From Planotetraspora sp. A-T 1434 (GTDB lineage Bacteria > Actinomycetota > Actinomycetes > Streptosporangiales > Streptosporangiaceae), in assembly GCF_025420585.1 (NCBI RefSeq), contig NZ_JAOEGB010000039.1, positions 1 through 54,335 of the forward strand: a DNA stretch of 54,335 bases, written 5' to 3'. The notes under the pieces were generated by a model. The model made no database searches, had not been told where the DNA came from, and saw nothing but the letters and a program-made list of their open reading frames with translations. Made by a program: the position numbers and the translations under genes. Shown here piece by piece: positions 41,423-49,117 of the stretch. How positions within the stretch are numbered: the first letter of the stretch is position 1; each line of letters opens with the position of its first letter.

Positions 41423-42043
41423 TCAGGAGGGCCTGCGGCGGCGCAGCAGCCAGGCGGCGAGGACACCGCCGATCAGGCCGAAGAGATGCCCCTGCCAGGA
41501 GATCCCCGGCTGGCTCGGCAGGGCTCCCCAGAGGATCGAGTAGTAGAGCACGGCGACGACCACGCCGAGCAGGATGTCGAGGGCCCGGCGATCGAACAGC
41601 CCCCGAGCTACGACATAACCGAAATATCCGAAAACGAGGCCGCTCGCGCCCACTGTCAGTGTGTTGGGCGGGCTGGTGAACCAGACGCCCAGACCGCTCA
41701 CCACGATGATGAGGAGGCTGGCGGCGAGAAACCGCCCGAGCCCCCGGATGGCCGCCAGGAAGCCAAGGATCAGCAGCGGCACCGAGTTGGCCATCAGGTG
41801 CGCGAACCCGGCGTGCAGGAACGGGGCGAAGAGGATCCCGGCCAGGCCGTCCGGCTCATGCGCGACGATGCCGTAGCGGTCGAGGCGCCCGTCCTCGACG
41901 TAGTCGACGACCTCGATCGCCCACATGGCGGAGACAAGGACGAACATCACGATCGCGCTGCCCAGTGCCCCGCTCAGGAGCCTGGCCGTGCGATCCCGCA
42001 GCGACCGGCCGGATGGGGGAAGCCCGGTCCCGGAATCGTTCAT
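41423..42043 (-). CDS. Rhomboid-family intramembrane serine protease
   Basis: A 206-residue protein with six predicted membrane helices. The catalytic serine is S134 in TVGASGLVFG and the histidine is H186 in QGHLFGLIGG; HAGFAHLMANS provides the conserved HxxxN. It should cleave membrane proteins within or near the bilayer. ATG 42043 follows GGTGAAGGC; the longer frame has no better site. Substrates are unknown; the surface proteins in this window are possible but unsupported. Confidence 0.9.
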   Translation of the reverse strand: MNDSGTGLPPSGRSLRDRTARLLSGALGSAIVMFVLVSAMWAIEVVDYVEDGRLDRYGIVAHEPDGLAGILFAPFLHAGFAHLMANSVPLLILGFLAAIRGLGRFLAASLLIIVVSGLGVWFTSPPNTLTVGASGLVFGYFGYVVARGLFDRRALDILLGVVVAVLYYSILWGALPSQPGISWQGHLFGLIGGVLAAWLLRRRRPS

Positions 42044-42097
42044 GCCTTCACCGTACGCAGTTGCGGTCACGAACGGTCGCTCTGCCCACCCCCGGCG

Positions 42098-42240
42098 TGA
42101 TCATGCGCACGTTCCCGAACCCCTGCGCCACCCCGGCGTGATCATGCACACGTTCCCGGACCCGCTGCGTCACCGCTTCGTGATCATGCATACGTTCCCG
42201 GACCCCTTGCGTCGCCGCCTCGTGATCATGCACGGATTCC
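42098..42240. repeat. Tandem 41-42 bp repeats with TGATCATGC core
   Basis: TGATCATGC starts at 42098, 42139, 42181 and 42223, each of the first three followed by near-copies of ACGTTCCCGGACCCC and CGTCACC. The fourth copy diverges after 20 bases. The block fills the gap between the rhomboid and crotonase genes. A fifth GATCATGC lies in the loop of the crotonase terminator at 42303-42310. Confidence 0.85.
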
Positions 42241-42282
42241 TGGCGACCGCGCCGCGGCGGCCCCCTTCGAGGAGCGACCACG

Positions 42283-42325
42283 CCCGTTCCCCGCGAGGAC
42301 CGATCATGCCCTCGCGGGGAACGGG
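42283..42325 (-). terminator. Terminator after crotonase
   Basis: A perfect 16-bp stem CCCGTTCCCCGCGAGG/CCTCGCGGGGAACGGG with the 11-base loop ACCGATCATGC, 10 bases after the crotonase stop. The loop contains the GATCATGC word of the adjacent repeats. Confidence 0.85.
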
Positions 42326-42334
42326 GAAAGGCTG

Positions 42335-43099
42335 CTACTCGCCCTTCCAGACGGGCGCGCGCTTCTCGGCGAAGGCCGCCGCGCCCTCCATGGCGTCCTT
42401 CGAGCCGAAGACCGGGTTGACGATCGCCCCCTGCTTCGCGAACATCTCCTCCCGCGGCCAGTCCGCGGACTCCACGATCACCTTCTTGGTCGCCGCGAGA
42501 GCCAGAGGGGCGTTCGCGGCGATCGCGCGAGCCATGGCGAGTGCCCCGTCGAGGGCCTCCCCCGCGGGCGTGATCCGGTTGACCAGACCCAGCTCGTAGA
42601 GCCGGGACGCGGGGTAGTGATCTCCAGTCAGGGCGATCTCCATGGCCACGTGGTACGGAACACGCCGCGGCAGCCGCATGATCCCACCCGCACCGGCCAC
42701 CAGGCCGCGCTTGGGCTCCGGCAGGCCGAACCTGGCCTCCTCGGAGGCGACGACGATGTCGCACGCGAGGGCCAGCTCGAAGCCGCCCGCGAGGGCGTAG
42801 CCCTCGATCGCGGCGATGAGCGGCTTCAGCGGCGGGGCCTCGGTCAGCCCGCCGAACCCGCGCCCCTCGACGACGGGCATGTCGCCGTTGAGGAAGCCCT
42901 TCAGGTCCATGCCCGCGGAGAACGTGCCGCCCGCGCCCGTGAGGACGATGACCGACACGTCCTTGCGCTCGTCCAGCTCGTCCACGGCGGCGGCGATGCC
43001 GCGCGCCACGGTGCCGTTGATCGCGTTCCTGGCCTGCGGACGGTTGATCGTGATGACGGCGACGCCGCCGTCCACCGATACGAGAACCTCGTCAGACAC
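42335..43099 (-). CDS. Enoyl-CoA hydratase/isomerase (crotonase)
   Basis: A 254-residue crotonase-fold protein. Oxyanion-hole and catalytic segments are GAGGTFSAGMDLKGF, IEGYALAGGFELALACD, and RFGLPEPKRGLVAGAGG. It would hydrate enoyl-CoA in fatty-acid or amino-acid degradation. The GTG start follows GAGGTCAA. It is 14 bases downstream of the SDR gene on the same strand, so the two probably act in consecutive steps of beta-oxidation. Confidence 0.92.
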   Translation of the reverse strand: MSDEVLVSVDGGVAVITINRPQARNAINGTVARGIAAAVDELDERKDVSVIVLTGAGGTFSAGMDLKGFLNGDMPVVEGRGFGGLTEAPPLKPLIAAIEGYALAGGFELALACDIVVASEEARFGLPEPKRGLVAGAGGIMRLPRRVPYHVAMEIALTGDHYPASRLYELGLVNRITPAGEALDGALAMARAIAANAPLALAATKKVIVESADWPREEMFAKQGAIVNPVFGSKDAMEGAAAFAEKRAPVWKGE

Positions 43100-43113
43100 T
43101 TGACCTCACTCGG

Positions 43114-43887
43114 TTACTTGGGCTGGAAGCGGATGCCGCCGTCGAAGCGGATGACCTCGCCGTTCATGTAGTCGTTCTCGATCAGCGCGCGGACGAGATG
43201 GCCGAACTCCGACGCGCGGCCCATCCGCTTGGGGAACGGCACGGGCGCGGCCAGTTTGGCCTTGAACGCCTCGGACTCGGGGCCGGAGCCGTAGATCGGG
43301 GTGTCGATGATGCCGGGGGCGATCGTCAGGACGCGGACGCCGATCGCCGCCAGGTCACGGGCGGCCGGAAGGGTCATGCCGATGATGCCGCCCTTGGACG
43401 CCGAGTACGCCACTTGGCCGGTCTGGCCCTCGATGCCCGCCACCGAGGCGGTGTTGATGACCACGCCACGCGCGCCGTCGGCGTCGGCCGGCCCGGTCTT
43501 CGCCATCGCCGCCGCGCCGATCCGCATGAGGTTGAACGTGCCGATCAGGTTGACGTCGATCACCTTGCGGTAGGAGGCCAGGTCGTGCGGAGAGCCGTCG
43601 CGGTTGACGGTCCGGGACGCCCATCCGATGCCCGCGCTGTTGACGACGGCGCGCAACGGCTTGCCGGTGGCCACCGCCGCGTCCACGGCGGCCTGCACCG
43701 AGGCCTCGTCGGACACGTCGGTCTGCGCGAACACGCCGCCGAGCTCGTCGGCGAGAGCCTTGCCGCGCTCTACGTTCAGGTCGGCGATGACCACGGTCGC
43801 GCCGACGCTCGCCAGCTCACGGGCCGTGGCCTCACCGAGGCCGCTGGCACCGCCCGAGATGATTGCTGCTGCTCCGTTCAGGTCCAT
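43114..43887 (-). CDS. 3-hydroxyacyl-CoA dehydrogenase-type SDR
   Basis: A 257-residue short-chain dehydrogenase with NAD-binding SGGASGLGEATARE, NNAG-type NSAGIGW, and the catalytic YSASK in VAYSASKGGIIG with the preceding serine INTASVAG. The sequence resembles HSD10/type-2 3-hydroxyacyl-CoA dehydrogenases, which fits the adjacent crotonase. It lies 33 bases after the STAS gene, with no evident terminator in between. Confidence 0.9.
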   Translation of the reverse strand: MDLNGAAAIISGGASGLGEATARELASVGATVVIADLNVERGKALADELGGVFAQTDVSDEASVQAAVDAAVATGKPLRAVVNSAGIGWASRTVNRDGSPHDLASYRKVIDVNLIGTFNLMRIGAAAMAKTGPADADGARGVVINTASVAGIEGQTGQVAYSASKGGIIGMTLPAARDLAAIGVRVLTIAPGIIDTPIYGSGPESEAFKAKLAAPVPFPKRMGRASEFGHLVRALIENDYMNGEVIRFDGGIRFQPK

Positions 43888-43920
43888 AGCCGGACCTTAA
43901 CGCCCCAACCGAATGAAGTT

Positions 43921-44265
43921 CTACTCGGGGTGGTTCAAAATCGCGGTGTCGACATCGGGGTAGACCCTGATGCGCCGGTCAAGACCGGTCGTGCGGAGGA
44001 TGCGGGCCACGGGTGCCTGTGGCGCGGCCAGGCAGACGCCGCCGCCCTCGCTCGTGGCGAGCCGCCACGCCTCGATGAGCACGCTCAGGCCGCTGGAGTC
44101 CATGAACGACAGGGCTGCGAGGTCGAGGACCAGCGTGGCGCCGTCCTTCGTGATGGCGTCGCGCACCTCGTCCCGCAGGAACGGAGCGGTGAAAAGGTCG
44201 AGCTCGCCTTCGACCGCCACGACGACGGCGCCCGAGAGCGAACGGCGCGCGAGCCGCAGCTTCAT
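43921..44265 (-). CDS. STAS-domain anti-anti-sigma factor
   Basis: A 114-residue STAS protein of the SpoIIAA/RsbV type. The phosphorylatable serine is in FMDSSGLSVLIEAW; LDLAALSFMDSSG and VVAVEGELDLFTAPFLRDEV are the usual fold markers. Unphosphorylated STAS proteins free sigma factors from anti-sigma kinases. A PP2C-HATPase regulator at 31534 is a possible partner, but they are not adjacent. ATG 44265 follows GGAGGTTCGACG. Confidence 0.92.
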   Translation of the reverse strand: MKLRLARRSLSGAVVVAVEGELDLFTAPFLRDEVRDAITKDGATLVLDLAALSFMDSSGLSVLIEAWRLATSEGGGVCLAAPQAPVARILRTTGLDRRIRVYPDVDTAILNHPE

Positions 44266-44323
44266 CGTCGAACCTCCTCCGCGAGGCCCACTTTACTTGC
44301 GCATCACCCTCTATGAGCGGACG

Positions 44324-45064
44324 TCAATGAGCGGATACGGCGAAGCCGTACGGCAGTTCCAGGCGGTGGGCGGCCAAGAGCTCCTCGTCGGCGAGCAGGG
44401 AGCGCGTGGGCCCGTCGGCCGCGATCACCCCGCCGGAGAGGATCAGCGAGCGCTCGCACAGCTCCAGCGCGTACGGCAGGTCATGCGTGACCATCAGCAC
44501 CGTCACGTCCAGACTTCTCAGAATCTCGGCGAGCTCGCGGCGGGACGCGGGGTCGAGATTGGACGACGGCTCGTCCAGCACGAGGATCTCCGGCTCCATC
44601 GCGAGCACGGTGGCCACCGCCACGCGCCGCCGCTGGCCGAAGGACAGGTGGTGCGGCGGCCGGTCGATCGCCTCCAGCATGCCGACCCGCTCCAGCGCGT
44701 CCTTCACCCTCTGCTCCAGCTCCGCCCCCCGCACGCCAAGGTTGGCCGGGCCGAACGCGACGTCCTCCCGCACGGTCGGCATGAAGAGCTGGTCGTCGGG
44801 GTCCTGGAACACCAGCCCCACCCGGCGGCGGATCTCCCGGAGCGTGTCCCCGCGCACGGGCAGCCCGGCCACCTCGACGGAACCGTGACCGGCGGTGAGG
44901 ATGCCGTTGAGGTGCATGACCAGCGTGGTCTTCCCCGCGCCGTTCGGCCCCAGGAGCGCGACCCGCTCCCCCCGCCCGATGGTCAGGTCCACGCCGAAGA
45001 GCGCCTGCGTCCCGTCGGGATAGGCGTAGGCGAGGCTGCTGACCTTCAGCGACGTGGCGGTCAT
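44324..45064 (-). CDS. Nickel/cobalt ECF transporter ATPase
   Basis: A 246-residue ABC ATPase of the CbiO/NikO type. Walker A GPNGAGKTT, Q-loop FQDPDDQLF, signature LSFGQRRRVAVA, Walker B ILVLDEPSSNLDP and H-loop MVTHDLPYALELC are all intact. ATG 45064 overlaps the stop of the Q-component by four bases, so the longer frame upstream is rejected. It powers import through the MN-Q-O complex. Nickel is favoured by the Nur-box-like promoter. Confidence 0.92.
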   Translation of the reverse strand: MTATSLKVSSLAYAYPDGTQALFGVDLTIGRGERVALLGPNGAGKTTLVMHLNGILTAGHGSVEVAGLPVRGDTLREIRRRVGLVFQDPDDQLFMPTVREDVAFGPANLGVRGAELEQRVKDALERVGMLEAIDRPPHHLSFGQRRRVAVATVLAMEPEILVLDEPSSNLDPASRRELAEILRSLDVTVLMVTHDLPYALELCERSLILSGGVIAADGPTRSLLADEELLAAHRLELPYGFAVSAH

Positions 45065-45825
45065 GTGAGGCTCCACGACAGCACGGCCGTCGCCGCCGCG
45101 AGGCCGGGAAGGAGCGCGGCGGCCCCCCACTGCCGTGCGGACGCCGGCAGCTCCCGGATCATCGGCATCTCGCCGGTGTAGCCACGGCTCAGCATCGCGA
45201 GATGCACCCGCTCACCCCGTTCGTACGACCTGATGAACAGCGCCCCCGCCGACTTCGCCAGCACGGGCGCCTGCCGGATGTCCCTGGGCACGAATCCCCG
45301 CGATTCCCGGGCGATCCGCATCCGGCGCATCTGGTCGAGGATCACGTCCATGTAGCGGAGCATGAACGTCGCGATCTGCACGAGCAGCCGCGGCAGCCGG
45401 AGCCGCTCCGCGCCCAGCAGCATCATCCGGGGCTCCGTGGTGGCCGCCAGCAGGATCGAGGCGATCACACCGAGGGTCGCTTTGGCCAGGACGTTCCACG
45501 CCGCCCACAGGCCCGGGACGCTCAGCGAAACACCGAGCACGTCCACCCGCTCCCCCAGGCCGATGACCGGGATCGCCACCGCGAACAGCACGAAGGGGAC
45601 CTCGATCACCATGCGCCGCAGGATGAAGGGCGCCGGGACTCGCGCGGCCACCGCCACGCCCGCCAGCAGAAGGGCGTAGACCCCGAACGCCCAGAAGCTC
45701 TCACGGGGCGTCGCGACCACCGCGACCGCGAAAGCCGCCGCGGCCAGCAGCTTGCACTGTGGCGGAAGCCGGTGCACGAGCGTGTCCCCTGGCCGGTAGA
45801 GCTGGTGATGATGCCCCGCGCTCAC
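45061..45825 (-). CDS. Nickel/cobalt ECF transporter T component
   Basis: A 254-residue membrane protein of the CbiQ/NikQ type with several hydrophobic segments and the coupling-helix motifs of T components (RMRIARESRGFVPRD, then ERVHLAMLSRGYTGEMP). The GTG start 45825 has no convincing ribosome-binding site of its own. Its stop overlaps the ATPase start (ATGA). A small frame of VSH repeats ends at GTGA over its start, suggesting coupling from upstream. The N-terminus SAGHHHQLYRPG has three histidines. Confidence 0.9.
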   Translation of the reverse strand: MSAGHHHQLYRPGDTLVHRLPPQCKLLAAAAFAVAVVATPRESFWAFGVYALLLAGVAVAARVPAPFILRRMVIEVPFVLFAVAIPVIGLGERVDVLGVSLSVPGLWAAWNVLAKATLGVIASILLAATTEPRMMLLGAERLRLPRLLVQIATFMLRYMDVILDQMRRMRIARESRGFVPRDIRQAPVLAKSAGALFIRSYERGERVHLAMLSRGYTGEMPMIRELPASARQWGAAALLPGLAAATAVLSWSLT

Positions 45826-45896
45826 CGGTGGCCCACCCTGCGGCGGCTCACATGGCTCACTTCGCTCACGTGGCTCACGTGGCTCACGTGGCTCAC
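45822..45896 (-). CDS. Possible 24-residue relay ORF made of VSH repeats
   Basis: Six 9-bp tandem repeats (plus-strand unit GGCTCACGT, 45845-45898) lie between the MN and Q genes. On the minus strand the frame beginning GTG 45896 reads VSHVSHVSHVSEVSHVS then RRRVGHR. Its start overlaps the MN stop by GTGA and its TGA stop overlaps the Q start by GTGA. Ribosomes could therefore pass from MN to Q through it. The five histidines may be chance or may bind metal. The frame may be only a translational bridge. Confidence 0.4.
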   Translation of the reverse strand: MSHVSHVSHVSEVSHVSRRRVGHR

Positions 45897-46930
45897 GCTG
45901 TGACCTTGTGGCGCTGCCTGCGCCGGACCGTGTAGAAGATCCCGCCGCCGCCGGCGACCGTAAGAGCCACTCCCGCGACTCCCGCGAGGCCCCCCGACAG
46001 CCGCGCGTCGCCGATCCCCTTGACGCTGTAACCGGCCAGCGGGCCGTTCCCCAGCTCACTCGGCTTCTCGTGCGCGTTGAAGCCCTTGTCGGCGGCCACC
46101 TTGTTGAGCCCGTCCGGCGAGTTGGAGGCGTAGAACGAGACGACCCCGGCGAGCAGGAGGGCGACGAGCCCGCCGCCGACCAGGATCGGCCGCAGCCCTC
46201 GCCTCGGCGCGGCAGCGGGCCGCTCGACCGGGATCTCCCCGTCGGCCGTCTTGAGCACCAGCGGCGCCGCCAGGCCCCGCGCGCCGTACACCAGGTCAGG
46301 GCGTACGGCGAGCACACTGCTGACGGTGAGCGCGGTGATCAGCGCCTCGCCGAGGCCGATCAGGACGTGCACGCCGCCCATCGCCGCGGCCACGGAGGAC
46401 ACCTCGATCGGCGCGGTGCCGCCGAGCCAGAACAGCCCCGTGAAGCAGAGGGCGGCCGCGGGCACGGACACCACCGCGGCCGCGAACGACCCCGCCACCA
46501 CGGCGGTACGGCCGCGCGGCCCGGCCCGGCGGATCCCGCTCCCGGTGATCAGACGGAAGACGGCCCAGCCGACGACCGTGGTGACGATCGCCATGAGCGT
46601 GATGTTGACGCCCAGCGCGGTGAGCCCGCCGTCGGCGAAGAAGAACGCCTGCACGATCAGCACGACGGCCACGCATAACACGGCCGTGTAGGGCCCCACG
46701 AGGATCGCGGCCAACGCCCCTCCGAGCAGGTGACCGCTGGTGCCGGCCGCGACGGGGAAGTTGAGCATCTGGACGGCGAAGATGAACGCCGCCACGAGAC
46801 CGGCCATGGGGGCGGTCCGGTCGTCGAGCTCGCGCTGGGCGCGCTTCAGGCAGACGGCCATCCCGGCGGCCGCGAAGGCCCCCGCGCCGACGGAGACGGG
46901 AACGTCGAAGAACCCATCGGGTACATGCAC
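45893..46930 (-). CDS. Nickel/cobalt ECF transporter MN fusion
   Basis: A 345-residue fusion of CbiM/NikM and CbiN/NikN components. The start GTG 46930 gives MHVPDGFFDVPVSVGAG, the metal-binding N-terminus of the M family, and follows GGAGGGG seven bases upstream. The M part (about 1-225) has FPVAAGTSGHLLGGALA; the N part (about 245-345) has SPDGLNKVAADKGFNAHE and a last membrane helix. The longer upstream frame is rejected. The promoter overlaps a Nur-box-like palindrome, suggesting repression by nickel. Confidence 0.92.
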   Translation of the reverse strand: MHVPDGFFDVPVSVGAGAFAAAGMAVCLKRAQRELDDRTAPMAGLVAAFIFAVQMLNFPVAAGTSGHLLGGALAAILVGPYTAVLCVAVVLIVQAFFFADGGLTALGVNITLMAIVTTVVGWAVFRLITGSGIRRAGPRGRTAVVAGSFAAAVVSVPAAALCFTGLFWLGGTAPIEVSSVAAAMGGVHVLIGLGEALITALTVSSVLAVRPDLVYGARGLAAPLVLKTADGEIPVERPAAAPRRGLRPILVGGGLVALLLAGVVSFYASNSPDGLNKVAADKGFNAHEKPSELGNGPLAGYSVKGIGDARLSGGLAGVAGVALTVAGGGGIFYTVRRRQRHKVTA

Positions 46931-46965
46931 AGCAAGCCCCTCCGAACTGGGTGGATCTGTCCCCA

Positions 46966-47004
46966 ACTCTAGGACATGGAGTTGTAGTTGCAAACAGTTC
47001 GCAT
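46966..47004 (-). promoter_or_regulatory. Promoter with overlapping Nur-box-like site
   Basis: On the minus strand ATGCGA-ACTGT-TTGCAA (47004-46988) fits the Nur consensus tTGCaa-N5-ttGCAA. TTGCAA also serves as -35, with a 16-base spacer to TAGAGT (46971-46966). The -10 is about 36 bases before the GTG of the MN gene. Nur is the nickel-responsive Fur-family repressor of Streptomyces and controls nickel uptake genes there. No cobalamin riboswitch is visible, which argues against B12-controlled cobalt uptake. Confidence 0.7.
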
Positions 47005-48942
47005 CTAGCGACGGCGCAGACGGCGGAACATTCGCCGGAGAAGTGTGAGAGGCGTGGCCGCGCGGACCGACGTGCTGAGGCGCCGGTTGACGGCTGTGGC
47101 ATACGGGCGGGCGGTCCACCGGACGAGGCCGCGCCACCATCGCATGGTGCGCCCGAGCGTCTCGGGACCGCCGACCTTGACGGGGAACCGGGCGGGCGGA
47201 CCGCCCACGTCGAGCTCCAGGTAGGCGTCCCACGTCCCGGCGTCGAACCCGCCGGTCTCCGCCGTGAACGTGTGCGGCCCCGTCGCCGTCACGGCCGCGC
47301 GCCGCTCCCGCCCCGACGCCCGCTCCCGCCAGACGAGATGCCGTACGGCTGCCGCACCCGGCGCGTCACCCACGTGCACCTGGCCCTCGACGCGCAGCCT
47401 CCGCCCGGCCCACTCGGCGCGCGTCAGCCGTACGGAACCGGGGACGCGGAGGAGGCGGCCGCCGACATCGAGGCTGAGATTGCCGTGCGATCGGGTGAGA
47501 AAGGGCACGACGACGACACCGGACGCGAAGCGCGGAGGGGGCGGCCGCACCCCCGGATCACGTTCGGACCCCAGCCGCGCCAGCCGCCGGACGCCCTCGC
47601 AGTGAACGGCGGCATGGACGTCCCACACGCCGGCGGGGAGCGAGGTCACCTCGAGGGCCACGCTGAACAAATCGGCGACGCCGGTGACGGCCGCCGGCCG
47701 TTCCTCCCGGGACGTGCGCTCCCGCAGCACGAGGCCCGCCTCTCCCGGGAACCCGGTGAGCGCGGCAAATCCGGAGACGGCCAGGCGGTCGCCGTCCCAC
47801 TCCAGGGCCGTCAGGCGATGCCGGAGCGGGGCCGTCTGGACGCCTGCCAGCCGTACCAGCCTGGCGAGGTCGCGCGGCGCCGCGGCCCGGAGCCGGTCGG
47901 CGGCGTCCAGGCGGTCGAGCACTCCCTGGGTGAGCCACTGGGAGCACAGGTCGGCGACCTCGATGGCGATCTTCTCGCGGGTCGCCTCGTCGGCGGCCAG
48001 AAACGGCGCGCGGAGTTCCGGGAAGACGTCGAGCTTGAAGTGCCGGAGGAGCAGGCGATCGCGGAGCGGTCCAGGCGGGACATGCCGCGCCATCAGCTCG
48101 ATCGCGGTGCGTACGGCCCGCAGGAAGGCGAGCGGATCCCGGCCGGGGCGGGAGGGGAGGTGGTAGCAGTCCTGATCGGCGACCACGGACAACACGTCGG
48201 CGTCGCAGTAGGCATGGCAGTAGGCGTGGGCGGCGAAGACCATGTCCTGGCCCGTCCGGAGGCTCTCGTCGAACCGGATCCGGTGCCGCTCCAGCATGGC
48301 CCGGCGGAAGAGCGCGGAGCAGGTGAGGACGTCGTAGGCGGCGCCGCCGCGTGAGGCGCCGCCCAAGGTCACCCGGTCGGCGTCCTCGTGGAAGGGGAAG
48401 TCGCGTGGGCGTACGGACCGATCGCCGGGCTGCGCGACGATCCGGCCGAGAACGATGCCGGAGCCGTTCCTGTCGGCCATCGCCACCATCCGCCGCAGCG
48501 CTTCCGGGCCGACGAAACCGTCGGCGTCGCAGAAGAAGACGTACCGGCCCCTCGCCTCCGCGAGGGCGCGGTTGCGCGGCCTGCTCGCGGTGCCCCGGTG
48601 ATCCTCCTCGATCACCCTGATCACGCTCGGGTGATATGCGGCGTAGAGATCGAGGAGCGCCCTGATGTCGACGGACGAGCCGCCGTCCACGATGATGATC
48701 TCCTTGCTCACCCGCTGAACGAGCAGGGACGTGAGGCACCGGTCCAGATTCGCCCGGCAGTCGAGACTGTCCCGGCAGCCGGGATTCTCGCGGCAGCCGG
48801 GATTCTCGCGGCGGTCGGGATTCTCGCGACGGTCGAGACTGTCCCGGCGGTCGAGGTGAGGACGGCGGTCGGCGTGCGCGCGGCAGTCAGGCGCCGGCAC
48901 AAGGATGCTGACGTCGACCGGATGGTCACTCTCCGCGTTCAT
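47005..48942 (-). CDS. Family 2 glycosyltransferase with hexapeptide-repeat insertion
   Basis: A 645-residue glycosyltransferase. The GT-A domain (about 1-280) has VSILVPAPDC, SKEIIIVDGGSSVD, NRALAEARGRYVFFCDADG (DxD-type) and LRTGQDMVFAAHAY. The C-terminal half has two related beta-sandwich-like segments (LVLRERTSREERPAA and LVWRERASGRERRAA), recalling teichoic-acid glycosyltransferases. Between the first strand and LDRCLTSLL, residues 31-66 are six tandem hexapeptides of the type DRRENP, absent from normal family members. It probably acts on a wall polymer, but this is inferred. Its start overlaps a small upstream frame. Confidence 0.85.
   Translation of the reverse strand: MNAESDHPVDVSILVPAPDCRAHADRRPHLDRRDSLDRRENPDRRENPGCRENPGCRDSLDCRANLDRCLTSLLVQRVSKEIIIVDGGSSVDIRALLDLYAAYHPSVIRVIEEDHRGTASRPRNRALAEARGRYVFFCDADGFVGPEALRRMVAMADRNGSGIVLGRIVAQPGDRSVRPRDFPFHEDADRVTLGGASRGGAAYDVLTCSALFRRAMLERHRIRFDESLRTGQDMVFAAHAYCHAYCDADVLSVVADQDCYHLPSRPGRDPLAFLRAVRTAIELMARHVPPGPLRDRLLLRHFKLDVFPELRAPFLAADEATREKIAIEVADLCSQWLTQGVLDRLDAADRLRAAAPRDLARLVRLAGVQTAPLRHRLTALEWDGDRLAVSGFAALTGFPGEAGLVLRERTSREERPAAVTGVADLFSVALEVTSLPAGVWDVHAAVHCEGVRRLARLGSERDPGVRPPPPRFASGVVVVPFLTRSHGNLSLDVGGRLLRVPGSVRLTRAEWAGRRLRVEGQVHVGDAPGAAAVRHLVWRERASGRERRAAVTATGPHTFTAETGGFDAGTWDAYLELDVGGPPARFPVKVGGPETLGRTMRWWRGLVRWTARPYATAVNRRLSTSVRAATPLTLLRRMFRRLRRR
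48745..48852. repeat. Six 18-bp coding repeats
   Basis: Within the glycosyltransferase, 18-bp units encode DRRDSL, DRRENP, DRRENP, GCRENP, GCRDSL and DCRANL. The DNA shows near-copies of CGGGATTCTCGCGG. The insertion is in frame and lies in the first loop after beta strand 1. Confidence 0.85.
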
Positions 48943-49058
48943 TGGTTTTCATTATGTGACCGAACTGCAACGTCACGGGCCGCTTCCACTATCCGGCCCG
49001 CCAGATGTTCGTACCAGGCGAGCACGTCACGCACGCCGAGGGCGGGGGCCGTACTCAT
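48939..49058 (-). CDS. Small ORF coupled to the glycosyltransferase
   Basis: A 39-residue frame starting ATG 49058: MSTAPALGVRDVLAWYEHLA, then GRIVEAARDVAVRSHNENQ. The stop TGA overlaps the glycosyltransferase ATG by ATGA. The centre would form an amphipathic helix. There is no clear ribosome-binding site, so it may be translated leaderless or not at all. No relative recognised. Confidence 0.35.
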   Translation of the reverse strand: MSTAPALGVRDVLAWYEHLAGRIVEAARDVAVRSHNENQ

Positions 49059-49117
49059 GGGTAACTTAAGTAGTCGCGCTCAGGACGCGGGCCGTGACGG
49101 CGTCGACGATGGGACAC

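Noticed and set aside
42098-42240. CRISPR array
   Set aside because: The 41-42 bp units are similar over their whole length, so there are no unique spacers, and no cas genes are near.
47005-47040. Cobalamin riboswitch upstream of the metal transporter
   Set aside because: The leader of the MN gene is only about 30-40 bases from the predicted transcript start, too short for a B12 riboswitch, and no B12-box-like sequence is visible.
46951-48354. A 467-residue plus-strand frame over the glycosyltransferase
   Set aside because: Antisense shadow of a recognisable GT-A domain; no start signal.
48745-48852. CRISPR-like or non-coding tandem array
   Set aside because: The 18-bp units keep the glycosyltransferase frame open and encode a regular hexapeptide, so they are coding repeats.
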